Positions 1-9,437 of a stretch of DNA of 64,000 bases are shown here, in pieces (within the stretch, counting starts at the first letter, position 1; each line of letters opens with the position of its first letter). Under the pieces are notes generated by a model, which worked only from the letters and a program-made list of their open reading frames with translations, was not told the DNA's origin and made no database searches. This DNA is from Planctomycetota bacterium (GTDB lineage Bacteria > Planctomycetota > Phycisphaerae > Phycisphaerales > Zrk34). The position numbers and the translations under genes were made by a program. The stretch lies in assembly GCA_016125255.1 (NCBI GenBank), contig WGMD01000009.1:124001-188000 (forward strand), written 5' to 3'.

Positions 1-603
1 TTGATTCCCTGCCGCGGGCGGACGGTGGTCGATGCGATGAATCCGCTCGGCGGCGGGGGGTGGTCCAGTGCCGAGGACGCCAAGGTGGACTGGATCGCCG
101 CCATGGCGCAGGTCGGGCTGGCGATCAACAAGGGGCAGGCGCCGGGCGGGAATTATTTGCCCGCGCCCGTGTGGAATTGCCCGTCGCGCAAATACGAAAG
201 TCAGTGGGAGGGCACGGGGCAGATGGCGATCTCGTATCACTACCTGGGCGGCATGGAGAAGTGGACGAGCCCGTTCGGGGAATTCAAGGCCCGCAGCCCG
301 TCGGACTTCGACTCGGCCCGGCCAAGCTGGGCGCTGATCGTCGATGCGGTCGCCAAGATCGACGGCGTCTGGGGCGGCGGACGGGCGTCGATGTACGGCG
401 ATATGCCCCAGCACCGCGATGCCGACCCGTGGCCCGTCGGGGGCAACGAGGTGTTCGCCGACGGGTCGGGGTCGTGGGTGCCATTCGGGGATATGTATTT
501 CATGCACAACTGGCACGGCAACAGCTATTCGCGCATGGTGTACTGGTGGCAGCAGGACCTGGGCGACTTCAATCCGCCCGCCGGCGCCAAGGCGGTGCCC
601 TGA
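1..603 (+). CDS. H-X9-DG (DUF1559-like) pseudopilin-type protein, 5' end outside window
   Basis: The frame is open from the first base and ends at TGA 603, so this is the C-terminal 200 residues or so of a larger protein. The segment near residue 138 (HRDADPWPVGGNEVFADGS) matches the C-terminal H-X9-DG pattern of the large planctomycete DUF1559 and type II pseudopilin-like family, whose members normally start with a prepilin cleavage site and one membrane helix. That N-terminus would lie upstream of the window. Aromatic residues are frequent, as is usual in this family. A weak hairpin (TCGCC/GGCGA) follows the stop, without a T-run. The family is probably surface or secretion related, but the function of individual members is unknown. 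Confidence 0.75.
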   Translation: MIPCRGRTVVDAMNPLGGGGWSSAEDAKVDWIAAMAQVGLAINKGQAPGGNYLPAPVWNCPSRKYESQWEGTGQMAISYHYLGGMEKWTSPFGEFKARSPSDFDSARPSWALIVDAVAKIDGVWGGGRASMYGDMPQHRDADPWPVGGNEVFADGSGSWVPFGDMYFMHNWHGNSYSRMVYWWQQDLGDFNPPAGAKAVP

Positions 604-829
604 GCCAAAGCGGTCGCCGATCGCCGGGCGATATTTGATAAGCTGTCCTAATTCCAGAGTTTCAAAGCGGAATCCCGATGAAGATTTGCAGTTGTCAATC
701 GCCGCGATGGGTGATACCCTATGGCGGCAGGGTGTGTGTTAGGGTGTTCAGGGTGCTTTTCAACTTTGCTGTGTCCAACATGAACCGTATTAGCGGGGAC
801 AACCATTGACTAAGACCAGAGGAACGTCG

Positions 830-2278
830 ATGTATCGCGCGCTCACCGTGGCCGGCCTTTTGGGGTTGGGTGCGACTTCTGCGATGGGGCAGGCCCAACT
901 TGACCGCTTCGAGCGACAGCTTGAGCAGATCCGCCGCGACACGCGGCTGCTGGTTCGCCCGGACGTGCCGCCCGAGCAGCGAGCCCTGATCGATTACGGC
1001 GGCTACGCCTCGTTCTATTTCCTCGCCCTCGATGACCCAACGGGCAATACGCACCTGCTGCGCCAGTCCGAACTGAACGGCTACTTCCGAGCCGACATCG
1101 ACGGCGTGCACCAGGTGTTCATCCGCGGCCGCGTCGGATATCAGGACTTCAATCAGGGCGATGACTTTGACGGCAAGGGCGACGAATGGATCGACGCCAC
1201 GCTCGATCGCGCGTCCTACACCTTCGACCTCCGACGCGCCAGCGAAGCGTACAAGGGCGAGACCCTGCCGTACAACTTCGTGTTCACCGGCGGGCGACAG
1301 CTCGTGCACTGGGCCAACGGTCTGGTGCTCTCGGAGGACATCGACGGTGCGGTCGTCGATCTGGAATACGGCCCGGGCAAGCTCGAACTGCTGCTGGGCC
1401 GCACGCGACCGGATCAGGTCGACATCGACAGCGCCCGCCCCAACTTCGAGGACTCGACGCACCGCAATTTCTTCGGTGCGATGATGAGCTGCGATCTGGC
1501 CGACGGCGATCACACGCCGTATCTGTACGGCCTCGTGCAGCAGGACGACAACCCCGATGACACCGTCACCGTCGGCGGCACCAACACGAACTTCGACTAC
1601 AACAGTTTCTACGTCGGGTTCGGCTCCAAGGGCAAAATCACCGACTACCTCCGCTACGGCGTCGAGTTCGCCTACGAAGGCGGGACCTCGCTGAGCAGCG
1701 CGTTTGTCAACACCGGCGGCGTGTTCACCGGCGTGACGCAGACGAAAGAAGACATCTCCGCATGGGCCGTCGACGCCCGGCTCGACTACTTCCTGCATGA
1801 CCAGGCGGGCACGTTCTTCAGCGGCGAGTTGATTCTCGCCACCGGCGACTCCGACCGCGTGCTCAGTTCCTCAAGCTCCTTCGGCGGCAACACACCCGGC
1901 ACGAAGGACCATGCGTTCAACGCCTTCGGCCTGCTCAACACGGGTCTGGCGTTCTCGCCGGACGTGTCGAACCTGTTCGTGATGCGCGTCGGCGCGGCGA
2001 CGTATCCGCTCCGCAACACCGAATGGTTCCGTCGCCTTCAGATCGGCGTCGACCTGTTCCTGTTCAACAAGTTCAATCCCGATGGTCCGATCGATGAGGC
2101 CACGAACGCGGGCGACCGCTACCTGGGCTTCGAATCGGACTTCTACGCCAACTGGCAGATCACCAGCGATCTGGCCGTGTCGGCGCGTTACGGCGTGTTC
2201 TTCCCCGGCTCGGGCATCGTCGATGCCGACTCGGATATCCGTCACTTCTTCTTCACCGGTTTGACCGTCGCATTCTGA
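830..2278 (+). CDS. outer-membrane porin-like beta-barrel protein
   Basis: This 482-residue protein has a signal peptide (MYRALTVAGLLGLGATSAMG), a short helical stretch (about residues 25-50) and then alternating hydrophobic and aromatic strands through to a C-terminal Phe, the usual last residue of Gram-negative barrel proteins. ATG 830 is chosen because AGAGGA lies just upstream at a normal distance. A TTG at 806 would add eight residues before the signal peptide and has no such site. It heads a run of six same-strand genes (lipoprotein, three FecR proteins, CHASE2 cyclase). A possible promoter (TTGTCA, 17 bases, TACCCT at 692-720) lies upstream but is weak. Substrate or ligand is not predictable. 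An alternative reading is an alginate-export or phosphate-porin-like barrel. Confidence 0.7.
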   Translation: MYRALTVAGLLGLGATSAMGQAQLDRFERQLEQIRRDTRLLVRPDVPPEQRALIDYGGYASFYFLALDDPTGNTHLLRQSELNGYFRADIDGVHQVFIRGRVGYQDFNQGDDFDGKGDEWIDATLDRASYTFDLRRASEAYKGETLPYNFVFTGGRQLVHWANGLVLSEDIDGAVVDLEYGPGKLELLLGRTRPDQVDIDSARPNFEDSTHRNFFGAMMSCDLADGDHTPYLYGLVQQDDNPDDTVTVGGTNTNFDYNSFYVGFGSKGKITDYLRYGVEFAYEGGTSLSSAFVNTGGVFTGVTQTKEDISAWAVDARLDYFLHDQAGTFFSGELILATGDSDRVLSSSSSFGGNTPGTKDHAFNAFGLLNTGLAFSPDVSNLFVMRVGAATYPLRNTEWFRRLQIGVDLFLFNKFNPDGPIDEATNAGDRYLGFESDFYANWQITSDLAVSARYGVFFPGSGIVDADSDIRHFFFTGLTVAF

Positions 2279-2294
2279 TCTACTGGAGACGATC

Positions 2295-2864
2295 ATGAAT
2301 TTTCTGAATCGCATGGGTGTTCTGGGCCTCACCGCCGCAGCTTTGACCGGCTGCTCCAGCGCGAAAGTCGCCGAGCCGCTGACCGCCAAGCTCGCCGGCG
2401 ACGACATCGACGCCCAGATGGAATTCTGGCACACGCTCGAGGAGCGCCCGCTCACGTCCAATGACGAAGCGTTCCACGCCGTGCTGCTGTTCACCGACGG
2501 CTCGGACGCGTCCAAGAGCTACGACGAACGCGTGGCCGCGCTCAAGGGCCGCAAGTTCCTGCCGGCGAATTTCGATGAGTCGGCCGACCGGGCGGTGGGC
2601 CGCGGCACGACGGCGATGCTGCTGGTGGGCATCCTGCACATCAAGGGCGGCATCATCATGCAGGCGTTCGGTCCCTCGCCGCGCTACGCCTTGCGCGAAC
2701 TGCAGTACCTGCAGGTCGTCCCGCCGTCCAGCGAGCAGCAGACGTTCAGCGGCGCTCAGTTCGTCAGTCTCATCGGTCGCGCCGAAGACTATCAGCGTCA
2801 GAACCCCTTCAAGAGCTCCGGCGGCAACTCCGCTTCGCAGCCCGAGATCGTTGCGAGCAAGTGA
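2295..2864 (+). CDS. putative lipoprotein of unknown function
   Basis: This 189-residue protein begins 16 bases after the porin stop, with a GGAG site before the ATG. The N-terminus ends in the lipobox LTGC (Cys at about residue 16), so it should be lipidated and membrane anchored. The mature part is rich in charged and small residues and carries one hydrophobic stretch (TAMLLVGILHIKGGIIM, about residues 104-120). It has no domain I recognise. Its position between a porin and FecR proteins suggests a shared envelope role; that is inference from context only. Confidence 0.7.
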   Translation: MNFLNRMGVLGLTAAALTGCSSAKVAEPLTAKLAGDDIDAQMEFWHTLEERPLTSNDEAFHAVLLFTDGSDASKSYDERVAALKGRKFLPANFDESADRAVGRGTTAMLLVGILHIKGGIIMQAFGPSPRYALRELQYLQVVPPSSEQQTFSGAQFVSLIGRAEDYQRQNPFKSSGGNSASQPEIVASK

Positions 2865-2885
2865 ACGACGCATTGTGGATGACCC

Positions 2886-4127
2886 ATGTTCGACTTTGCC
2901 TTTGACACTCTGACGCTGGCCCTGACGTTCGCGGCGCTGTCGATCGGCGCGACGATGGTCTGGGCGGCCGATGAACCGGCGGCACAGAAGCCGGCGGCGG
3001 AAGTCAAGGCGGCCGAGCCGGAAGCGGCGGTCGCGGCGGCGGCGGTTGCGCTGCCGACGGTGGTGATGGCGGTCAAGGGTCTGGTGCAGGTGCGTCAGGC
3101 GGAGGAACAGCCGTGGGTCAAGGCCGAGCCCGGCATGAAGCTTGAGGCCGGGGCCGAATTCCGCACCGGTCCGCATTCCGCCGTCGAGTTCAAGGTCGGC
3201 GAGTCGCAGATCGTCAAGCTCGATCGATTGGGCACGATCAAGGTGATCGACGCGATCAAGCAGAACGGCAAGGTCATGACCGACTTGGGTCTCAAGTACG
3301 GCCGCAGCGAACTGCAGGTCGAGACCGGCGGCATCGAACACGAGTCGGCGATTCACGCCCCCGGCGCGACGCTGGCGGTGCGCGGATCGGTCGGCGGGAT
3401 CGTGGATGATGCCTTTGAAACCGTCGCCTACTGCACGAACCACTTCGCCGAAGCCCACATGCGCGGCCCGTCGGGGACGGTCGTCACCGTCCCGCTCCAG
3501 GAACGCCTGCTCACCACGAACGCGGACGTCGATCCGAATGCGACCGCCGCCCGCGCGATTGCCTTCAATCCGCAACAGGCTGGTACGACCGGCGGCGAGC
3601 AGATGGTCATCGCGCAGCAGCCCAACGGCACCTTCGCCAATCGCCAGGCCGGGACCCAGGGCCTGCAGCAGATGAACAAGTTCGACACCAACAAGGACAT
3701 GGTGACCGGCGGGTTGCTGACCATGGGCCAGCTCGATGTGAGCATCGACTTCACCTCCGTCGCGTCGGCGATGGCGGCGAACGTCGATCTGCGGCTCAAG
3801 TCGCCCTCGGGTAACCTCATCGCCTTCAACGTCTCCGACCCGCTCGGCGGGCTGCACAGCACCGGCGATCGATCCTCGCCAAACCTAGCCATGCAGAATT
3901 TCGAGCAGATCACGACATTCTCGTCATCCGAACCGCTCCAGGCCGGCACCTACGAAGCGATCATCTTCAACAACGGCCCCGCTGCGGCGAGTATCGACGA
4001 CTTCGGCGCCGCGGCGGCGACCGGCGGCGGCGGATTCCTCGTCATCAAGAACCTGTCCAACCTCGGCGTGTTGTCGCCAGGACAGGACATTCATATTCCG
4101 TTCTTCGTCCCTGCAAAAACCCCGTGA
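2886..4127 (+). CDS. secreted FecR-domain protein with C-terminal beta-sandwich (paralogue 1 of 3)
   Basis: This 413-residue protein has an N-terminal signal segment ending near VWAADEP, an Ala/Glu/Pro-rich linker, a FecR domain at about residues 58-175 and a C-terminal region at about 270-410. The FecR core is nearly identical to those of the next two genes (GLVQVRQAEEQPWVKAE, FRTGP, LDRLGTIKV). The C-terminal region resembles the one in the next gene (NVDLRLKSPSG compared with DLDLHLILPSE), a pattern seen in YfaP/DUF2135-like sandwiches. FecR domains are periplasmic signal-transfer modules, usually in anti-sigma proteins. This one has no membrane helix after the signal, so it is probably a free periplasmic or surface protein. 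Confidence 0.75.
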   Translation: MFDFAFDTLTLALTFAALSIGATMVWAADEPAAQKPAAEVKAAEPEAAVAAAAVALPTVVMAVKGLVQVRQAEEQPWVKAEPGMKLEAGAEFRTGPHSAVEFKVGESQIVKLDRLGTIKVIDAIKQNGKVMTDLGLKYGRSELQVETGGIEHESAIHAPGATLAVRGSVGGIVDDAFETVAYCTNHFAEAHMRGPSGTVVTVPLQERLLTTNADVDPNATAARAIAFNPQQAGTTGGEQMVIAQQPNGTFANRQAGTQGLQQMNKFDTNKDMVTGGLLTMGQLDVSIDFTSVASAMAANVDLRLKSPSGNLIAFNVSDPLGGLHSTGDRSSPNLAMQNFEQITTFSSSEPLQAGTYEAIIFNNGPAAASIDDFGAAAATGGGGFLVIKNLSNLGVLSPGQDIHIPFFVPAKTP

Positions 4128-4143
4128 GAAGGAGCCAGTCTCG

Positions 4144-5427
4144 TTGCACTGGCATAAAACCATGAACAATCACAAACACAACATGTTGCTCGTCACGCTG
4201 CTGAGTCTCGTGCTTGGCGGATGGACCGGTGTGTTGCATGCGGCTGATGAAGCGCCGGCCGCGGAGAAGCCCGCCGCCGAAGCGCCCGCCGCCGAGAAGC
4301 CGGCGGATGCGGCGGCTCCGGTGCAGGACCTGGCGACGGTCGTGACGTTCGTCAACGGTCTGGTGCAGGTGCGGCAGGCGGAGGATCAGCCTTGGGTCAA
4401 GGCGGAAGTGGGCATGAAGCTCGCCGCCGGCGCCGAGTTCCGCACCGGGCCGCGCTCGCAGGTGCAGTTCAAGGTCGGCGACACGCAGATCGTCAGTCTC
4501 GACCGCCTCGGCACCATCAAAGTCATCGACGCCATCAAGCAGGGCGGCAAGGTCGAAACCGATCTGGGCCTCAAGTACGGCCGATCGGAACTGAAGGTCG
4601 ACGCCGGCGGCGGTCTCGAACACGAGTCGAAGATCTACGCCCCCGGTACGACGCTGGCCGTCCGCGGGTCCGCCGGTGCGATGGACACCAATGCATGGGG
4701 CACCGTCGTGTACTGCACCGAGCATCTGGCCACCGCGACCGTCAAAGACAGCAAGGGCAAGGTCGTGCAGGTCAAGCTGCCTGAGAAGGTCCTCGCCACC
4801 GACAAGAACGGCGACTCGACCGACGCCATCCGTTCCACCGACACGTTCAACCCGCAGCAGGGTGGCTCGACCGAAACCGAAAATACGCTCTACGCCCAGT
4901 ACCCGACCGGAACCTTCACCGGCGCCGGCGGCGGCGTGGACACCAATGGTCTGACCGGTGCGGGCAACACCTCAATGATGCAGGACATGGTCGCCGACAA
5001 CAGCGGCGGCGGCCTCATCAACATCGGCGGCACCGGCCAGATCCGCGGGCAGCTCATCTGGAACAACACCGCCGACCTCGACCTGCACCTGATCCTGCCC
5101 TCGGAGGACGAAGTCTCGTTCTCCAATACAATGGTGACTTTCAACGGCGGCGGCGCGATCGCCAAGCTCGATCACGACAACACCGGCGGCGTCATCGACG
5201 CCGCTCCGGATTACCGCGTGGAGAACATCGCCGTCAACGGCACCAGCGTCCCCGGCGGAACCTACACCTTCTTCGTCCATAACTTCAGCTCGCACGGCAA
5301 CGCCACCACCCCCTTCACGCTGATCCTCTCCGGCGACAACGGACATACCTCCGTCACCAAGACCGGCACCCTGACCAGCGGGCAGTTCAGCTCGAACTTC
5401 AACGTGGTCGTGCCCGGCGGCGGTTGA
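4144..5427 (+). CDS. secreted FecR-domain protein with YfaP-like C-terminal domain (paralogue 2 of 3)
   Basis: The start is taken at TTG 4144 because AGAAGGAG (4127-4134) is nine bases upstream; the alternative ATG 4162 would be 27 bases from that site. The 427-residue protein has a signal peptide ending near VLHAADE, an Ala/Glu/Pro-rich linker of repeated PAAE units, a FecR domain at about 65-185 closely matching its neighbours, and a C-terminal DUF2135/YfaP-like domain at about 295-425 (ADLDLHLILPSEDEV, GGTYTFFVHNF). It follows the first paralogue by 16 bases, so the two are probably cotranscribed. The triplication with diverging tails suggests related binding partners, perhaps different ligands for the cyclase downstream. 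Confidence 0.75.
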   Translation: MHWHKTMNNHKHNMLLVTLLSLVLGGWTGVLHAADEAPAAEKPAAEAPAAEKPADAAAPVQDLATVVTFVNGLVQVRQAEDQPWVKAEVGMKLAAGAEFRTGPRSQVQFKVGDTQIVSLDRLGTIKVIDAIKQGGKVETDLGLKYGRSELKVDAGGGLEHESKIYAPGTTLAVRGSAGAMDTNAWGTVVYCTEHLATATVKDSKGKVVQVKLPEKVLATDKNGDSTDAIRSTDTFNPQQGGSTETENTLYAQYPTGTFTGAGGGVDTNGLTGAGNTSMMQDMVADNSGGGLINIGGTGQIRGQLIWNNTADLDLHLILPSEDEVSFSNTMVTFNGGGAIAKLDHDNTGGVIDAAPDYRVENIAVNGTSVPGGTYTFFVHNFSSHGNATTPFTLILSGDNGHTSVTKTGTLTSGQFSSNFNVVVPGGG

Positions 5428-5465
5428 GTTAGGAAAATGAATCGTGCTTCCGGTTGGCCCCGTTT

Positions 5466-5477
5466 CAATGTACATTG
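5466..5477. promoter_or_regulatory. 12-bp perfect palindrome upstream of the third FecR gene
   Basis: CAATGTACATTG is its own reverse complement and sits 15 bases before the ATG of the third FecR gene, in an AT-richer gap between otherwise GC-rich genes. The symmetry fits a dimeric regulator site, but no second copy was seen in the window and no known regulator is implied. Confidence 0.3.
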
Positions 5478-5492
5478 TAAAGTTGAGGTGTC

Positions 5493-6317
5493 ATGACTTC
5501 ATTCCATCCCCTCCGCATCGGACGAGCCGTGCTCACCATGACGCTCCTGACCGCTTCGGTCGTCTGGGGGGCGGACGCGCCCCAGGCGGAAAAGCCCGCC
5601 GCTCCGGCTGCGGCGCCTGAGCAGGCCGGCGCCGCGATGACGACCGAGATCACTTCGGTGACCGGACTGGTGCAGGTGCGGCAGGGCGAGGATCAGCCGT
5701 GGGTCAAGGCCACGGTGGGGATGAAGCTCGATAACGGGGCGGAGTTCCGGACCGGGCCGCGCTCGACCGTGGAGTTCAAGGTCGGCGACACACAGATCGT
5801 CAAACTCGACCGGCTCGGCACGATCAAGGTGCTCGACGCCATCAAGGCCAACGGGGCGATCAAGATGGACCTGGGCCTCAAATACGGCCGATCGGAGCTG
5901 CGCGTCGAGGCGGGCGGCGTGGAGCACGAATCGGTGATTCATGCCCCGACCGCTTCGCTGGCCGTCCGCGGGTCCGCCGGTGCGATGGTCACCGATGCGT
6001 TCCAGACCATCGTCTACTGCACCGAGCACGAAGCATCCGCCATCATGCACGACGCCAACGGCCTCCTCCGTCACATTCCCCTTCCCAACAAGGTGCTGAC
6101 CACCGACAAGGACGCGAACCCCATCAAGACTGCTCTTCGCACCAACACCTTCAATCCTCAGAAGAAGGGTTCAACCGACACCGAAGACGAACTCAACGGC
6201 GAGAACCCCGACGGCACCTACCGCGACACCACCAACGACATCACCGACGAAGTCAAGGGCAACAAGGGCACGCAGATGGAAGAGGTTTATCATCACTTGT
6301 CCGAGTTCGACGGCTGA
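5493..6317 (+). CDS. secreted FecR-domain protein lacking the C-terminal sandwich (paralogue 3 of 3)
   Basis: This 274-residue protein has a signal peptide (ending VVWGADA), a short Ala/Pro linker and a FecR domain at about 50-165 that aligns almost residue for residue with the two preceding genes. It then ends in a short acidic tail instead of the beta-sandwich. A GAGGTG site precedes the ATG. A 12-bp perfect palindrome lies in its upstream gap. After the stop, a 6-bp GGCGGT/ACCGCC hairpin (6338-6352, no T-run) might be a weak end signal before the cyclase gene. The loss of the tail may reflect partial duplication. Confidence 0.75.
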   Translation: MTSFHPLRIGRAVLTMTLLTASVVWGADAPQAEKPAAPAAAPEQAGAAMTTEITSVTGLVQVRQGEDQPWVKATVGMKLDNGAEFRTGPRSTVEFKVGDTQIVKLDRLGTIKVLDAIKANGAIKMDLGLKYGRSELRVEAGGVEHESVIHAPTASLAVRGSAGAMVTDAFQTIVYCTEHEASAIMHDANGLLRHIPLPNKVLTTDKDANPIKTALRTNTFNPQKKGSTDTEDELNGENPDGTYRDTTNDITDEVKGNKGTQMEEVYHHLSEFDG

Positions 6318-6509
6318 GCGACGAAACTGTACAGCAGGGCGGTTTGACCGCCGCGTGACCCTCATCTGACGCATTGTTCGCCGCGGGTTTCCTTCGTGTC
6401 GCGGCCGAATCATTTTCAATTCGCAAAGACTCCGGTACGGGTGCGGTCTATTCCGATATCATGTTTGGACCGATGCATAAGTCGTCCGTACGGAGCGATT
6501 TGACGCCTC

Positions 6510-9338
6510 ATGGCCATGACGCGTGTAGAACGGCAGCGATGGACGCACACCATGCTCGTGGGCCTGGCGCTGACGGCGCTGGTGTTTGCGGCCGATCGCG
6601 CCGGCTGGCTGACGCCCGCCGAATACTGGCTCTACCATCGCCGCGTCGCCTACTTTCAGTTCTTCACGCCGCCGCCGTCGGACAAGTTCGTGCACCTGGA
6701 CATCGACGACGCGGCGCTGGAGGTCGTCGGTTCGTGGCCCTGGCCGCGGCGGCGCCTGGCGGAGATTCTTGACGAGCTTCATCTGGCGGGCACCGATGCG
6801 CTGGCGATGGACGTGATTTTCGGCGAGCCCCAGGAGCCGCGCTACGGCATCGACGCGGAGGGCAAGCCCACCGAACTCATCGACGATGACGCCGAGTTCG
6901 AACGCGCGGTGCGCGAGTTCGGCCGGGTGCTCATTCCCATCGCCATCACGCCGACGCCGCATGTCGCCACCAATCCCCTCAAGGACGCGATGCAGACGCT
7001 GTTGACGACGAACCTGGAGTTGGATCTCCCGCAGGTCGTCAAGATCCTCTCGCCGACCAACGACCTGATCGCGCACGGCGGACCGGAGTTGACCGACTAC
7101 TACATTCAGGCGCGCAAGGGCGCGATGTACGAGCGGATCGATGCGCTGCTTTCGCACGACGACCTGACGTTTCCGCAGGCGGCGGCGCAGCTTCTTCCGC
7201 ATGAGAACCTGTATGTGACGACGCCGGTGCTGCGGCTCTTTGAGCGGCAGTTCCGCCACGTGCAGGCGATCCACTCGCTCGACAAGTTCTCCAAGCCGAT
7301 GCGGCCCGAGCTGCCGCAGATGCTCCACGGCTACGAAGACATCGCGCCGATCACGCGCCTGGCGCGCGCGGCGGCGATGAGCGGGTACGTCACCTACGTC
7401 CCCTTCAGCGACGGCGTCGTCCGAGGCGTGCCCCTGTGGATCGAATACCGCGGCCGGCTCTACCCGCAGTTCAGTCTTGCGCTGGCGTGTCTGACGATGG
7501 GCGTGGACGTCAAGGACCTGATCATCACCGATCACACCGTCATCATCCCCAAACCCGACGGTACGCAGGTCGTCATCCCCACGCGTCAGCACTACATCGA
7601 GGCGGCGGGCCGAAGCTACTCGGGCTTCGTCGAGATTCCCTGGTTCGGGCCGCGCGAGGACTGGAAGGACATGTACGACTTTCCCGACTATCGCGAGCCG
7701 CGCCAGCACGTGCCGCTCAATACCGTCTGGAGCGTCATCGAGATTCGCGAACGGCTCGCAGGCAACAATCACCAGATCGACTTCGCCGTCAGCAAGCTGT
7801 TGCCGCTGCTCGATGGGGCGAAAGCGACGGCGTACGCGGCGCAGATCCCGCCGCTCGATGATTTTTCCGCGCGCATTCCGACCATCGAGTATATCCTCGC
7901 CAATGCCGCCGACTACATGAAGTTTTACGAGGAAATGAAGCCCGAGGAACTACGCGACGAAGACAAGGCGTTCATGAATCTGTATCGCGGGCTCAAGGGC
8001 GTCCTTCAGATCAATCGAACGCTCGAACAGTCGCTGCACGACAAGCGTGACCTGCTCAAGCAGATCTTTCAGGGCAAAGCCGTGCTCATGGGTTGGACCG
8101 CCACGGCGGCGGCGGCCGACTTCGTGCCCACTTCGCTGCATTCGCGCTGCCCCGGCGTCGTCGTGCACGGCATGATCTACAACGGCATCCTCAACGGCGA
8201 CCTTTGGAAGGCCGCCCCCCTCTGGTTCACGCCGACCGTCATCCTCGTCCTCGGTGCGATGACCACGTTTCTCGTCACCAGCTTCTCGCCCGCCCGGGCG
8301 GCCGTCGCGGCCGTGAGCATCCTGCTCGGCTGGACGCTTCTCAACTGCCTGGTCATGTTCGACTACGGCAACATCGTCGCCGACCTGGGCTCCCCGGCCT
8401 TCGCCGTCATCGCCGCATGGGCCGGCTGCACCGTCATGCGCTTCATCGCCGAACGCGCCGAACGCGCCCGCATCACCCGCCGCTTCCGCGCCTACGTCGA
8501 CCCCGCCCTCGTCAGCTACGTGATCGAGCACCCCGAACAGGCCCATCTCGCCGGCACGCAGAAGGAGATGAGCGTCGTCTTCACCGACCTGGCCGGGTTC
8601 ACGACCCTTTCCGAACGCCTCGGTGAAAAGACCGTCGAGCTGCTCAATGAGTACATGGGCCTGATGGTCCCCCTCATCCGCGCCCGCGGCGGATTCGTCA
8701 ACAAGTTCCTCGGCGACGGCATCATGTTCTTCTTCAGCGCCCCCCTCGACAATCCCCACCACGCCCAGCACGCCATCGAAACCGTCATGGCCATGCAGCA
8801 GGCCATGGACCCCTTCAACGAAACGCTCACCCAGCGCAACCTCCCCAACGTCAAGATGCGCGCCGGCATCGCCACCGGGCTCATGATCGTCGGCGACGCC
8901 GGCCCGCCCGACGCCTCCGACTACACCGTGCTCGGCGACGTCGTGAACCTCGCCGCACGACTCGAATCCGCCAACAAAGCCGTCGGCTCGCTGACCATGC
9001 TCTCCTCCCGCACCGCCGAACTCGCCGAGGGCAAGTTCCTCTTCCGACCGGTCGGCCGGCTTCAGGTCGTCGGCAAGTCGGCGGGCGTCCTCACCTACAA
9101 CCCGCTGTGTCTCATCGAAGCCGCGACCGACCGTCAGCGCGAGCTGGTGACGATGACGCAGACGATGGTCGACGCCTACGTCGCCTCCCAGTGGTGGGAG
9201 TGCATCAACGCCGCCGACATGCTCGACGCCATGTTCAGCCCCGACAAACTGACCGACCTCTACCGCCAAACCTGCCGCAAATACCTCGTCACTCCCCCCA
9301 AGGATTTCGCCGGCCAGCTTGTGCTCAGCGAAAAGTAA
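6510..9338 (+). CDS. CHASE2-domain class III adenylate cyclase
   Basis: This 942-residue protein has an N-terminal membrane segment (about 14-34), a long extracytoplasmic CHASE2 sensor (about 40-560), three membrane helices (about 570-655) and a C-terminal class III cyclase domain (about 685-870). The metal-binding aspartates are visible at D693 (VFTDLAGF) and D736 (KFLGDG). K732 and T806 occupy the adenine-selecting positions, and N813 and R817 (NLAAR) the transition-state positions. All catalytic residues are therefore present and ATP is the predicted substrate, giving cAMP. ATG 6510 has GGAG 11 bases upstream. The gene follows three FecR paralogues, a combination also known elsewhere, so FecR proteins may be its periplasmic partners. 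That link is inference. Confidence 0.92.
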   Translation: MAMTRVERQRWTHTMLVGLALTALVFAADRAGWLTPAEYWLYHRRVAYFQFFTPPPSDKFVHLDIDDAALEVVGSWPWPRRRLAEILDELHLAGTDALAMDVIFGEPQEPRYGIDAEGKPTELIDDDAEFERAVREFGRVLIPIAITPTPHVATNPLKDAMQTLLTTNLELDLPQVVKILSPTNDLIAHGGPELTDYYIQARKGAMYERIDALLSHDDLTFPQAAAQLLPHENLYVTTPVLRLFERQFRHVQAIHSLDKFSKPMRPELPQMLHGYEDIAPITRLARAAAMSGYVTYVPFSDGVVRGVPLWIEYRGRLYPQFSLALACLTMGVDVKDLIITDHTVIIPKPDGTQVVIPTRQHYIEAAGRSYSGFVEIPWFGPREDWKDMYDFPDYREPRQHVPLNTVWSVIEIRERLAGNNHQIDFAVSKLLPLLDGAKATAYAAQIPPLDDFSARIPTIEYILANAADYMKFYEEMKPEELRDEDKAFMNLYRGLKGVLQINRTLEQSLHDKRDLLKQIFQGKAVLMGWTATAAAADFVPTSLHSRCPGVVVHGMIYNGILNGDLWKAAPLWFTPTVILVLGAMTTFLVTSFSPARAAVAAVSILLGWTLLNCLVMFDYGNIVADLGSPAFAVIAAWAGCTVMRFIAERAERARITRRFRAYVDPALVSYVIEHPEQAHLAGTQKEMSVVFTDLAGFTTLSERLGEKTVELLNEYMGLMVPLIRARGGFVNKFLGDGIMFFFSAPLDNPHHAQHAIETVMAMQQAMDPFNETLTQRNLPNVKMRAGIATGLMIVGDAGPPDASDYTVLGDVVNLAARLESANKAVGSLTMLSSRTAELAEGKFLFRPVGRLQVVGKSAGVLTYNPLCLIEAATDRQRELVTMTQTMVDAYVASQWWECINAADMLDAMFSPDKLTDLYRQTCRKYLVTPPKDFAGQLVLSEK

Positions 9339-9351
9339 TTTCGGCAACCGG

Positions 9352-9367
9352 TCCGGGCAGGCCCGGA
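9352..9367. repeat. 16-bp palindromic repeat, copy 1
   Basis: TCCGGGCAGGCCCGGA forms a stem of six pairs with loop CAGG. The identical 16-mer recurs at 9438-9453. It lies just after the cyclase stop, and the pair resembles REP-type extragenic palindromes. Confidence 0.6.
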
Positions 9368-9372
9368 ACCTA

Positions 9373-9398
9373 CGCCGCTCCCGCGCTACCGAGCGGCG
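9373..9398. repeat. 8-bp stem hairpin between the two palindrome copies
   Basis: CGCCGCTC and GAGCGGCG pair perfectly around a 10-base loop. No T-run follows on either strand, so it is not a standard intrinsic terminator. It could be part of the same extragenic repeat unit. Confidence 0.5.
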
Positions 9399-9437
9399 GG
9401 CGTTCATCGTATGATGTTCATGCGTTCGTCATTCGTG

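Noticed and set aside
2280-3857. 525-codon minus-strand open frame
   Set aside because: It is antisense to the lipoprotein and FecR genes and shows no recognisable protein features.
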